37,722 nt of DNA from an uncultured Clostridia bacterium (GCA_944393435.1 CALYAE010000070.1:1-37722), one strand, 5' to 3'; shown: positions 24,749-32,989, counted from the first letter of the stretch. The notes: generated from the letters alone by a model not told the origin. Numbers and translations are program-made.

Positions 24749-25555
24749 TTACCTTACAAATTCGTCTAAACTTTTAAATTCATAACCCATTTGTCTAATT
24801 TCTTTAATACATTCATCTAAAATATTGCTATTATCTTTTGAAGTTGCATGTAATAAGATGATAGCTCCTGGATGAATATTATCAAGTATTTTTTGTTTTC
24901 CATACTCTTGCCTTCCTTGTTTATTTTCATCCCAATCATCATAAGCTAAAGACCACATTACGGTTTTATACCCTAATGTATTAGTATATGCAACTGTTCT
25001 TTGGCTATATTCTCCTTTTGGTGGACGTATATATTTCATCTCATAACCAAATTTTTGATAGACAGCGGTATGTAAATCCATTACTTCTTTTTGAATTTCT
25101 TCATTGGTTAGATCTGGCATTGATTTGTGATTCACTGTATGATTTCCTACAATATGCCCTTCATCAATCATCTGTTTTACTAAGTCTGGCTGTGTATTCA
25201 AATAATGGGCTGTAATAAAAAAAGCCGCTGGAACCTGATTTTCTTTTAGTACTGCTAATATTTTAGAGGTATATCCTGCTTCATATCCTTCATCAAATGT
25301 TAAATATACATTTTTAGATTCTTTATTTCCCAGACACATTCCCTCGTATTCGTCTAAAATTTTTTTATTCACGCTTCCTACATCTGGTTGTTCGTGATTT
25401 TTTCCCCTTTTTAGCCCCCATCCAATTTTTTGATTACTCAAAGCAGTATTATTGCTAGTTTGTACTGTTTGATTACTTTCCATAACCATGATGGAAAATA
25501 AAAAAACTAGTAAAATCGAGGATAATAAAACAACAATATTTATTTTTTTCTTCAT
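24749..25555 (-). CDS. pdaA: PdaA-like polysaccharide deacetylase
   Basis: A 268-aa exported enzyme with an N-terminal signal or anchor helix (residues 5-25). The NodB-type domain shows YLTFDEGYEAGYT (D88), HTVNH (H139, H143), IRPPKGEYSQR and a late ILLHATS. The TFDxGYExGYT form and the sequence IGWGLKRG are typical of PdaA, which removes the N-acetyl group needed to form muramic-delta-lactam in the spore cortex. Its stop lies 12 nt before yqfC, so the three sporulation genes probably form one unit. Confidence 0.9.
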   Translation of the reverse strand: MKKKINIVVLLSSILLVFLFSIMVMESNQTVQTSNNTALSNQKIGWGLKRGKNHEQPDVGSVNKKILDEYEGMCLGNKESKNVYLTFDEGYEAGYTSKILAVLKENQVPAAFFITAHYLNTQPDLVKQMIDEGHIVGNHTVNHKSMPDLTNEEIQKEVMDLHTAVYQKFGYEMKYIRPPKGEYSQRTVAYTNTLGYKTVMWSLAYDDWDENKQGRQEYGKQKILDNIHPGAIILLHATSKDNSNILDECIKEIRQMGYEFKSLDEFVR

Positions 25556-25750
25556 TTTAATCTTCTCTCCTATCTGTTCATTTCCCTATATTTCATATTT
25601 ATGAAAGGAATTTTTAAAAAATAACTATTGTTTTAGAATTTAAAAAATTACTCTTTAGAATATTTTTATTTCTATAAAGATATATATTTTATTCACTTAT
25701 TGTGATATTTTCTTGCTTAATTTGTCTAAAATACTATTTTTTCTACCTTA

Positions 25751-25757
25751 TTCGACA
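25751..25757 (-). promoter_or_regulatory. Putative Spo0A box upstream of the agrA promoter
   Basis: TTCGACA on the plus strand is TGTCGAA on the minus strand, the core 0A-box heptamer. It lies 25 nt upstream of the -35 box. Confidence 0.45.
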
Positions 25758-25782
25758 TAAAGAATTATTTTTTTAGCCACTA

Positions 25783-25811
25783 TTGACAATCAAAATGATT
25801 TAGATTATATT
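25783..25811 (+). promoter_or_regulatory. Sigma-A promoter of agrAC
   Basis: A perfect TTGACA (25783-25788), a 17-nt spacer and TATATT (25806-25811); TATAAT overlaps at 25811-25816. The start codon is more than 100 nt downstream, giving an untranslated leader. Confidence 0.75.
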
Positions 25812-25836
25812 ATAATACGTAATTGGAAATTTTTAG

Positions 25837-25869
25837 GTGATTCTGTTAAGTTTTGTCGAATCACTTTTT
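25837..25869 (+). terminator. Leader hairpin with T tract (possible attenuator)
   Basis: GTGATTC (25837-25843) pairs with GAATCAC (25858-25864), followed by TTTTT. It sits between the promoter and agrA. The TGTCGAA at 25854-25860 overlaps the loop and right arm. Confidence 0.45.
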
Positions 25870-25924
25870 CATGGGGTACCACTATGAAAGTTCTGAGAAT
25901 TTATGTTTTACGGAGGATAAGGGA

Positions 25925-26683
25925 ATGTTAAATTTTGTATTATGCGATGATAATTTAAAAGCACTTTCCAAATTGGAAAAAATGTTAGAATCTGTTTTCA
26001 TTAGCAAAAACTTAGAGGCACAAGTTGTGCTCAGTACTACTGAGCCAAGTGAGTTGGTTAATTATGTAAGAGATCATACAGTAAATGTTGTAGTTTTAGA
26101 TATTGAATTACGATCTCGAGTTACAGGATTGGACTTAGCCAATATGATTAGAAAGAAAGATAAAAATATTTATATTATTTTCACAACTGGTCATTTAGAA
26201 TATGGCTTAATGGCATACAGATATAAAACTTTTGACTACTTACCTAAACCAATTACAGTAGAAAGATTAGAAGATACAATTACTAGATTATTTGAAGATG
26301 TTTCAGGAACTCAAGTTAATTTTGTTAGATTAGATAATAATAAAACTATTATTAAGCAAGATAGTATTCAATATATTCGTAAAGACGGGATGAAAGTTGT
26401 TTTTCATACTGATACAAGGGATTATGAAACTTATAGCTCTTTTAAAAAGATCTTGCCACAATTACCTGAGCAATTTATTCAATGTCATAAGTCTTATATT
26501 GTTAACATGAAGAAAATTACAGATGTAGATACTGGAAGTAGTACAATCTGTTTAAATAATGACCAAAATTCAAAATGTTTTATTGGTCCTAAATATAAAA
26601 ATCAATTTATGGAGGTATTTAACGATGGAAATTTTTCAAACAATTTGGACAGCTCTTACAACGCCAAATCAGATGTTGACTAA
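25925..26683 (+). CDS. agrA: AgrA/LytR-type response regulator
   Basis: A 252-aa regulator starting at ATG 25925, with GGAGG 8 nt upstream; an upstream TTG start at 25853 has no site. The receiver domain (1-120) has acidic D8/D9, phosphoacceptor D59 (VVVLDI) and K108 (YLPKPI). The C-terminal LytTR DNA-binding domain (about 130-230) includes FIQCHKSYIVNMKKI. It should be phosphorylated by the adjacent AgrC and activate agr promoters. The end overlaps the start of agrC by 59 nt in another frame. Confidence 0.9.
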   Translation: MLNFVLCDDNLKALSKLEKMLESVFISKNLEAQVVLSTTEPSELVNYVRDHTVNVVVLDIELRSRVTGLDLANMIRKKDKNIYIIFTTGHLEYGLMAYRYKTFDYLPKPITVERLEDTITRLFEDVSGTQVNFVRLDNNKTIIKQDSIQYIRKDGMKVVFHTDTRDYETYSSFKKILPQLPEQFIQCHKSYIVNMKKITDVDTGSSTICLNNDQNSKCFIGPKYKNQFMEVFNDGNFSNNLDSSYNAKSDVD

Positions 26684-27980
26684 TATTTTAGGTATTCCTA
26701 TCTTTTTTGTTGATGCAATTGTAAATATGTTATTATTTACAACAATTTTAAATATTAGCGTTTCTAAAAAGCAAAAAATTATTTATGTAATTACAATAAC
26801 AGTTATTGCTTTTTTATTTAGAACTTTTATTCCAAATCCATATACTGCTTTTGCTAATATTATTCTTACCATATTATTAGTCAAAATTATTTTAAAAGCA
26901 ACTTGGCTAAAATCTATTTTTGCTGAATTTATCGTACTAGCTTTTAGTAGTATTCTAGAATTATTCTGGTTTAGATTTTATTTGTCAGTATTCCAGGTGA
27001 CGCAAGAGCAATTATTAACAATTCCTCTTTATAGAATTTTATCAGTTAGTATTATCTACTTGTGTGTTTACTTATTTTATAGAATAATAAAATATTTAAA
27101 GTTTAATATCAATTTAGAAAATATGCCTAAAAAAGACAAGATTCTATTTATCTTTAGCACCTTATTAGGTATTATTGCAATCGGCACACAATTTTATTTA
27201 ATTTTCTTCTTTAATCATACTATGCCAATCGCAATTACTATTATCAGTATTTTAAGTTTGTTGGCTTACTTTTTAGTAAGTATTTACAGTTTATTAAACA
27301 CTTCAAAATTAGAAACTACATCGAGAAATTTAACAGAAGCACAATTATATAATAAAACCTTAACTTTATTACATGATAATATGAGAGGATTCAAACATGA
27401 TTTTCATAATATTGTACAAGGGCTTGGTGGTTACATAGAAACCAAAGATTTGGATGGACTTAAAAAATTCTATTCTCAATTATTAAAAGATTGTAATCGT
27501 GTTAATAACTTAACTACTTTAAATCCAAGCATCATTAATAATCCTGCTATTTATAATGTGTTAGCTACCAAATACCATAAAGCTGATGAAATCGGAGTAC
27601 AAATTAATTTAGGTATTTTTATGGACTTAAATGAAATTGAAAAACACATGAAAATTTATGAATTTACTAGAATCTTAGGTATCTTAATGGATAATGCTAT
27701 TGAAGCATCAGCTGAATGTCCTGACAAAGTTATTCATGTTAGTTTTCGTAAAGAAGAAAATCGTCATCGCTTATTAATGGTAATTGAAAATACTTATTTA
27801 GATAAAGATGTTGATATTGATAAAATTTTTGAAAAAGACTTTTCTACCAAACCTAAGAAAACAAATAGTGGACTTGGTTTATGGGAAATCAGACAAATCC
27901 TAAAAAGAAATAATAATTTAAACTTATTTACCACCAAAAATGAAGAATACTTTGTTCAACAATTTGAAATTTATTATTAA
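26625..27980 (+). CDS. agrC: AgrC-type quorum-sensing histidine kinase (HPK10)
   Basis: A 451-aa sensor starting at ATG 26625 (GGAGG 9 nt upstream). The N-terminal half has about six membrane helices that would bind the peptide signal. The cytoplasmic half has the H box FKHDFHN (His258), the N box MDNAIEAS (Asn357) and the G box NSGLGLWEIRQ (about 415-425). This divergent kinase class, with KHDFHN-like H box and short catalytic domain, is that of AgrC. It partners with AgrA. A strong terminator follows its stop. Confidence 0.9.
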   Translation: MEIFQTIWTALTTPNQMLTNILGIPIFFVDAIVNMLLFTTILNISVSKKQKIIYVITITVIAFLFRTFIPNPYTAFANIILTILLVKIILKATWLKSIFAEFIVLAFSSILELFWFRFYLSVFQVTQEQLLTIPLYRILSVSIIYLCVYLFYRIIKYLKFNINLENMPKKDKILFIFSTLLGIIAIGTQFYLIFFFNHTMPIAITIISILSLLAYFLVSIYSLLNTSKLETTSRNLTEAQLYNKTLTLLHDNMRGFKHDFHNIVQGLGGYIETKDLDGLKKFYSQLLKDCNRVNNLTTLNPSIINNPAIYNVLATKYHKADEIGVQINLGIFMDLNEIEKHMKIYEFTRILGILMDNAIEASAECPDKVIHVSFRKEENRHRLLMVIENTYLDKDVDIDKIFEKDFSTKPKKTNSGLGLWEIRQILKRNNNLNLFTTKNEEYFVQQFEIYY

Positions 27981-27991
27981 TCATCTGTCAC

Positions 27992-28031
27992 AAAAAAGTA
28001 GAACCTTTTAATCTAATGGTTCTACTTTTTT
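27992..28031. terminator. Bidirectional terminator between agrC and agrD
   Basis: A 14-bp perfect stem (27992-28005 with 28018-28031, right arm GGTTCTACTTTTTT) has a 12-nt loop and T tracts at both 3' ends. It serves the convergent agrAC and agrBD units. Confidence 0.9.
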
Positions 28032-28078
28032 GTCGATTTTATGTTTTAAGGAAATATTTATTTTTTGTCTATTTTGAA

Positions 28079-28198
28079 CTAATCTTTTTTAATTAATGAT
28101 GCAGGCATTTTTGGTTGATGTAATAATCCTGCGATAAAGCATGCTGTATTGGTAGATTTAGCATATTTTTCTGCAACTTTAGCTAATAATTTTAACAT
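28079..28198 (-). CDS. agrD: AgrD-like cyclic autoinducer peptide precursor
   Basis: A 39-aa peptide with AAGGAGG 9 nt before its ATG (28198). The N-terminal half is a basic amphipathic helix (MLKLLAKVAEKYAK), the middle is STNTACFIAGLL with the single Cys20, and the C-terminal part is HQPKMPASLIKKD. This three-part plan, especially the QPKMP segment, fits precursors of cyclic lactone/thiolactone autoinducers. AgrB would cut the C-terminal part and close a thiolactone from Cys20, perhaps over CFIAG; the exact ends cannot be read. It lies just after agrB and before the shared terminator. Confidence 0.88.
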   Translation of the reverse strand: MLKLLAKVAEKYAKSTNTACFIAGLLHQPKMPASLIKKD

Positions 28199-28266
28199 TT
28201 GTGTGTTCCTCCTTAAATAAAATTATATAATAAGCATTGCCGGCTAATGCATTATTAACTAAAAAT

Positions 28267-28890
28267 TTATGAGATAGACTCTTTAGCATAAACTTCATAT
28301 CCATATTTTGTGTTTGTCAATTTATAAGCAAGTGGAGTAATGGTTAAATTTTGTAAAAATATTCCATAGATAAGCATGTAACTAACCACTCTGTCTGGAT
28401 TCCATAAAATAATACTTAATAAAATAATTAAAAATATATATGCTTTTATCTTTTTACTTTTTCTTTCCTTTTGACTTAAGATCGGAATACTCTCTGTATC
28501 TGCTGGTGCATATTTTTGAATAAAAATAATGCTCCAAATTCCTATTAAACTAGCTAAAATATATAAAATATAATTTTGTGGTATAAGAACAAATCGAGCT
28601 AACACTACTGGTAACATATATAAAATCAAAGTAGTTATCATACAACCCCAATGAGTTTTTAAATGAAACCCACCTGTAAAGCTACGGTATGGGGCTAATA
28701 ATAAGAATAAAATTACTGTATACCATCCAATACCTAAGATAAAACTTATAACAAATAAAACAAGAATTTTAGGTAATTCACCAAAGATAAGTCTTACTCC
28801 AAAATCGATTACAAGTTCTTTTTCTTCATCTATATTTTCTACATTTTCTTTAATCTTCTTTGTTATAAAATCGCAAAATTTATCAATCAT
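28267..28890 (-). CDS. agrB: AgrB-type accessory gene regulator (peptide-processing membrane protease)
   Basis: A 207-aa membrane protein with about five or six helices. The catalytic segment YRSFTGGFHLKTHWGC has the conserved Arg69, GG73-74, His76 and Cys83, the same spacing (seven) as the His/Cys pair of S. aureus AgrB. It should process AgrD into the autoinducer and help export it. It is first in the agrBD unit, with 68 nt to agrD. GAGGT precedes the ATG. Confidence 0.93.
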   Translation of the reverse strand: MIDKFCDFITKKIKENVENIDEEKELVIDFGVRLIFGELPKILVLFVISFILGIGWYTVILFLLLAPYRSFTGGFHLKTHWGCMITTLILYMLPVVLARFVLIPQNYILYILASLIGIWSIIFIQKYAPADTESIPILSQKERKSKKIKAYIFLIILLSIILWNPDRVVSYMLIYGIFLQNLTITPLAYKLTNTKYGYEVYAKESIS

Positions 28891-29040
28891 TTTTTTACCT
28901 CAGCTCTTTGTTGTCTTTATTTTATCTTTCAAACTTCCTCATAAATAATTTCATTTATGAAATCTAAAAAAATAATTGCGAAATTTGTCGTATTTTATTT
29001 CTTGTAATTTTTTTTATTTTTCGTAAAATGGTAAAATGCA

Positions 29041-29077
29041 AAAAACAAACCATCAATTTTTCTGATAGTTTGTTTTT
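29041..29077 (-). terminator. Intrinsic terminator after the pseudouridine synthase gene
   Basis: Arms 29041-29055 and 29063-29077 form a 15-bp stem; the one mismatch on the plus strand becomes a U-G wobble on the minus-strand RNA. A T tract follows on the minus strand. Confidence 0.75.
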
Positions 29078-29094
29078 ATTGCTCATTTTTATTG

Positions 29095-29775
29095 CTAGAT
29101 TAACTCTAAAATTTTCCAGCTTCCTTCTTTTTTGGGAATAGAATGGAATGTTAGTAATTCATTGGTAACAGGATGATAAAATTTAAGCTCATACGCCCAA
29201 AGAGCAATTTGCTTTCGATGACCTCTTCCCCCATATTTTTGATCACCATAAATGCTATGGTTTCTACTAGAAAGCTGCACTCTAATTTGATGGTGTCTTC
29301 CAGTATGCAAATGAACTTTTAGTACTGATAAATTAATATCTTCTTGGTATTTCAATACTTCATAATCTAAAGAAGCTAATTTACTGTTTTTAGTCCCCTC
29401 TTTTACCACTCTACTCATATTCGTTTTTTCATTTTTCAATAGATAATCTTGTAAATGATCAGCTTTCTTTTCCATTTTCCCATTTACAATTACTAGATAA
29501 GTTTTTTCAAACTGTTTTTCTCTTACCTGATTACTAAGCCTAGCTGCTGCTTTAGAGGTTTTGGCAAATACCATCACACCTCCTACTGGTCTATCCAACC
29601 TATGAATAAGTCCTACATATACATTTCCTGGTTTTTGATATTTTTCTTTAATATACTCTTTTACCATGCTTAATAAATCCATATCCCCTGTCTTATCTGA
29701 TTGAGATGGTATATTTACTGGTTTTTCTACTACTATTATTTGATTATCTTCATATAAAATATTTAATTTACTCAT
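29095..29775 (-). CDS. RluA family RNA pseudouridine synthase
   Basis: A 226-aa enzyme starting at ATG 29775 (AGAGG upstream); a longer start at 29805 is less likely. The catalytic motif is HRLDRPVGG (58-66, nucleophile Asp61). HTGRHHQIRVQLS and the final HPVTNELLTF motif are typical. There is no S4 domain, as in the short RluA-like group. It isomerises uridines in rRNA or tRNA; the target site is not predictable here. Confidence 0.92.
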   Translation of the reverse strand: MSKLNILYEDNQIIVVEKPVNIPSQSDKTGDMDLLSMVKEYIKEKYQKPGNVYVGLIHRLDRPVGGVMVFAKTSKAAARLSNQVREKQFEKTYLVIVNGKMEKKADHLQDYLLKNEKTNMSRVVKEGTKNSKLASLDYEVLKYQEDINLSVLKVHLHTGRHHQIRVQLSSRNHSIYGDQKYGGRGHRKQIALWAYELKFYHPVTNELLTFHSIPKKEGSWKILELI

Positions 29776-29797
29776 ATTTTTTCCTCTTTTTTTACAT

Positions 29798-29909
29798 CGT
29801 GTCACTAATGGGGACGTTCCTTAAAAGTGACAAAAATGTCACTAACAAGCTACGTCCCCAATGGTGACAAAAGTGTCACCAACAAGCTACGTCCCCAATG
29901 GTGAAAACT
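29798..29909. repeat. Interspersed repeat with inverted and direct copies
   Basis: Two direct copies of a 35-nt unit (29838-29872 and 29875-29909, one internal core being AACAAGCTACGTCCCCAATG) are preceded by an inverted partial copy (about 29798-29816, TCACTAATGGGGACGT). The inverted pair matches at about 16 of 18 positions. GTCCCCAATGGT recurs at 15875-15886. Richer in G+C than its surroundings. It supplies the last codons of the methyltransferase gene. Confidence 0.85.
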
Positions 29910-30765
29910 CGCATCGTGCAAAAATGCCACATGGCAACACAAGAGAAGAATTGGTCATTGGCAAACCTAACTCTCCACTGGTTATTTTCCTATCATATTT
30001 TTTAGGAATCATAAGGTTTAGCATGTTTTCTAATACTTGGCTTGAAATACCAGTTGTATATGAGTTAATTAAAAAGAAAAGGGGCTTATCTGATAATACT
30101 TTCATACATAATTCTATTAATTCTGGTAGGTTTTCTTCAAATTTCCAAACTTCTCCACCTGCTCCTCTTCCATAAGATGGTGGATCCATAATGATAGCAT
30201 CATATTGATTTTCCCTTCTTATTTCACGGTTTACGAATTTAATAACATCATCTACAATATAGCGAACTGGTCTATTCTGCAAGCCTGAAGCTAACATGTT
30301 TTCTTTTGCCCAAGCTACCATTCCTTTAGAACTATCAACATGGCAAACAGAGGCCCCAGCATAACTACATGCTACTGTTGCCCCTCCTGTATAAGCAAAT
30401 AAATTTAACACTTTAATTGGACGTTTTGCTTCTTTAATTTTAGAGATCATCCAATCCCAATTCACTGCTTGTTCTGGAAATAAGCCAGTATGCTTAAATC
30501 CCATTGGTTTAATTTGAAAGGTTAGCTCTTTATATTTAAGCTGCCAAACTTCTGGCATCTTTTTTTGATATTCCCAATTTCCTCCTCCGGTAGAACTTCT
30601 ATGATATCTAGCATTACTATTTTTCCACTTTTCTGGAAATGATTTTTGTTTCCAAATAATTTGTGGATCAGGTCTTACTAATATCACTTGGTTCCATCTT
30701 TCTAGTTTTTCTCCATTTGCCATATCTAATATTTCGTAATCTTTCCATTTGCTTGCTATTTCCAT
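29887..30765 (-). CDS. Class I SAM-dependent methyltransferase (rRNA methyltransferase-like)
   Basis: A 292-aa protein with GAGG upstream of its ATG. The SAM site is KVLNLFAYTGGAT (118-130), with acidic VCHVDSSK after it, and the catalytic DPPSYGRG (194-201). This is the arrangement of the Methyltrans_SAM group that includes RlmI/RlmK-like 23S rRNA m5C and m7G methyltransferases. The C-terminus LVLPCGIFARCEFSPLGT ends inside the repeat element; the last ~7 residues are encoded by it and differ from what relatives would be expected to have. Substrate is not certain. Confidence 0.83.
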   Translation of the reverse strand: MEIASKWKDYEILDMANGEKLERWNQVILVRPDPQIIWKQKSFPEKWKNSNARYHRSSTGGGNWEYQKKMPEVWQLKYKELTFQIKPMGFKHTGLFPEQAVNWDWMISKIKEAKRPIKVLNLFAYTGGATVACSYAGASVCHVDSSKGMVAWAKENMLASGLQNRPVRYIVDDVIKFVNREIRRENQYDAIIMDPPSYGRGAGGEVWKFEENLPELIELCMKVLSDKPLFFLINSYTTGISSQVLENMLNLMIPKKYDRKITSGELGLPMTNSSLVLPCGIFARCEFSPLGT

Positions 30766-30829
30766 ATTTTCCTCACTTATTTATTACTTTCTATTTTTTA
30801 TTTCGCTTTTTTTGATTTGTTTTGTTTTA

Positions 30830-31039
30830 TTATAAAGTTTCTAATATATGAATAAAATTCATCACTAAAATGCTATCTGCCGCAATCAAGATAATCATAA
30901 ACAAAATACTAGTCATTAAAATTTTATGTCTTTTGATACTTTCTAAAAAGTGGCTTGTCCTATTTTTTACTTTGAATTTAACAGTGTTGTTTGCCTCGTC
31001 ATAACGAACATTTAAAATTAAATCTTTTGTGTACTCCAT
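30830..31039 (-). CDS. Small single-span membrane protein, unknown
   Basis: A 69-aa protein with GGGAGG 10 nt before the ATG. Residues 1-38 are polar and basic (NVRYDEANNTVKFKVKNR), and residues 41-65 form one membrane helix (ILMTSILFMIILIAADSILVM). I do not recognise the family. It lies downstream of uvrC on the same strand. Confidence 0.65.
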   Translation of the reverse strand: MEYTKDLILNVRYDEANNTVKFKVKNRTSHFLESIKRHKILMTSILFMIILIAADSILVMNFIHILETL

Positions 31040-31132
31040 ACATAAAATCCTCCCATTTTATTTTCTTATTAATATCTATGCTACTAGTTTGGATTTTATG
31101 ACAACAATCGTATTACAAAATATGACATAATT

Positions 31133-32935
31133 TTAGTTTGAATGATTCTCTAAGTCCTCTTTAATTTTTTGTGCAAACTTAAGTGTAATTCCTGGTATTT
31201 CTGCAATCTGCTCACAACTTGCTTTTTTGATTTGACTAACAGAACCAAATTTTTTAAGAAGTGCATTTTTTCTGGCTTCTCCTATTCCTTCTATTACATT
31301 TAAGGCTGATGCTGTCATTTGCTTATCTCTTAATTTTCTATGATATCCAATTGCTGTATCGTGGATACAATCTTGAAATGCAGTAATAGTATTCATAAGA
31401 TCTTCTGATAATTCTAATTGTTCTTGATTTTCTGTAATTAAAGCTCTTGTTCTATGCCTATTATCTTTTACCATACCATACACAGGAATAGATAAGTCTA
31501 ATTCTTGAATAGCTTGTTTGGCAGCTTTGATTTGAGTAACTCCTCCATCTACAAAAATAACATCTGGTAATTTTCCAAAAGCTCCTGTTGTATTTTCAAT
31601 GGAATGGCGAAGTCTACGTTTTATAACTTCCCAAATGCATTTTGGATCATCTTGTCCAAGCACGCTTTTAATTTGAAATTTACGAGATAGGCTTTTATTA
31701 ATCTCTCCATCTTTTAACACACACATAGCTGCCACAATATATTCCCCTGCAAGGTTAGAAATATCATATCCTTCAATTTTTCTTGGTAATTTTTCTAAAT
31801 GTAATACTTCTTTTAATTCATTTACAATACTACTTTTTTCTCTTTCCTTATTAGTTAATGTAATTTGGGCATTTTTTTCTGCCATTTCTACTAATTTTAA
31901 CTTTTCACCTTTTTGTGGAACTTTGATTTCTACTTTTCTTCCTGCTTTTTGGGAAAGCCATTCTTCTAATAATTCCTTATCTTCTACTTCTTCTTTGACC
32001 ATGATTTTATTAGGAAGCAGAATATTATCCATATAATATTGTTTGATGAAATTGGATAAAATTTCTTTATCTTCTTCATCTTGTAAATCATCAAAAAAGT
32101 AATGATATCTTTCTACCATTTTGCGATCGCGAATTAAGAATAGTTCAATACAAACTTGCATTTGACTTTTGGCAATTCCTATCACATCAATATCATGTTC
32201 TGATAAGTTGGATACTTTTTGCTTTTCTTCTGTAATTCGTTCAATTGCAAGTTTCTTATCTCTTAACTGAGCCGCTTTTTCAAATTCTAATTCACTTGCC
32301 GCTTGCTTAATTTCTTTATCTAATTGTCTTAGTATCCTATCTGTTTTTCCTTCTAATAAACTAATGACCTGCCCTATTTGTTTTTTATATTCTTCTTCCG
32401 AAATTTTTCCAATACAAGGTCCAGCACATTTTTTAATATGATAATTCAAACATGCCCTGTTTTTAAATTTGAAGTTCTTACATTGCCTAATTTGAAATTT
32501 CGATTTGATAAATTCAATCATTTCCTTTGCTGAACTAGCACTTGCATAAGGACCAAAATATTTAGCACCATCATTTAAAATTTTTCTTGTCATATATACA
32601 TTGGGGAATTGTGCTTTAACATTTACTTTAATATATGGATAGGTTTTATCATCTTTTAATAAAACATTAAATTTTGGCATGTTCTTTTTAATTAAATTAC
32701 ACTCTAAAATTAATGCTTCTGATTCATTATCAGTAACAATATATTCAAAATGATCTATCAAAGAGACCATATTTTCAATTCTTTTTGTTTTATGATTTTT
32801 TCTAAAGTATTGCCTTACTCTATTTTTTAAAGACACTGCTTTTCCTACATAAATAATATGGTCATCTTTATCTTTCATTAAATAGACACCTGGTTTATTG
32901 GGTAATTTTTTTAGTTCTTCTTCTATATTAAAAAT
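31133..32935 (-). CDS. uvrC: Excinuclease ABC subunit C, apparently starting at ATT
   Basis: A 600-aa protein that makes both incisions in nucleotide excision repair. Opening at the ATG at 32878 would give 581 aa but cut the GVY half of the GIY-YIG nuclease motif. The in-frame upstream region reads, from ATT 32935, (M)FNIEEELKKLPNKPGVYLM, the normal UvrC N-terminus, with GGAGG (32948-32944) 8 nt before the ATT and a TGA stop just upstream. Domains: GIY-YIG (GVY...IIYVGKA), CAGPC, UVR motif (ELEFEKAAQLRDKK), RNase-H-like endonuclease (VFVDGGVTQIKAA) and C-terminal helix-hairpin-helix. Promoter at 32961-32989. Confidence 0.9.
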   Translation of the reverse strand: MFNIEEELKKLPNKPGVYLMKDKDDHIIYVGKAVSLKNRVRQYFRKNHKTKRIENMVSLIDHFEYIVTDNESEALILECNLIKKNMPKFNVLLKDDKTYPYIKVNVKAQFPNVYMTRKILNDGAKYFGPYASASSAKEMIEFIKSKFQIRQCKNFKFKNRACLNYHIKKCAGPCIGKISEEEYKKQIGQVISLLEGKTDRILRQLDKEIKQAASELEFEKAAQLRDKKLAIERITEEKQKVSNLSEHDIDVIGIAKSQMQVCIELFLIRDRKMVERYHYFFDDLQDEEDKEILSNFIKQYYMDNILLPNKIMVKEEVEDKELLEEWLSQKAGRKVEIKVPQKGEKLKLVEMAEKNAQITLTNKEREKSSIVNELKEVLHLEKLPRKIEGYDISNLAGEYIVAAMCVLKDGEINKSLSRKFQIKSVLGQDDPKCIWEVIKRRLRHSIENTTGAFGKLPDVIFVDGGVTQIKAAKQAIQELDLSIPVYGMVKDNRHRTRALITENQEQLELSEDLMNTITAFQDCIHDTAIGYHRKLRDKQMTASALNVIEGIGEARKNALLKKFGSVSQIKKASCEQIAEIPGITLKFAQKIKEDLENHSN

Positions 32936-32960
32936 AGCTCACACCTCCATTTCCTTTCCT

Positions 32961-32989
32961 ATTTTATCATATTTTTTCGTTTTTTACAA
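32961..32989 (-). promoter_or_regulatory. Sigma-A promoter of uvrC
   Basis: On the minus strand TTGTAA (32989-32984), a 17-nt spacer and TAAAAT (32966-32961), about 25 nt before the start codon. Confidence 0.55.

Larger units (their letters stand above)
25556..25924. other. Intergenic control region of agrA
   Basis: About 370 bases between the divergent pdaA and agrA. It contains a promoter (25783-25811), two TGTCGAA heptamers (25751-25757 inverted, 25854-25860 direct) and a terminator-like hairpin (25837-25869). I see no gene in it. Confidence 0.7.

Noticed and set aside
28211-28255. Second small peptide gene between agrB and agrD
   Set aside because: The gap is 68 nt, contains a small inverted repeat (GCATT/AATGC) and no start codon with a ribosome binding site.
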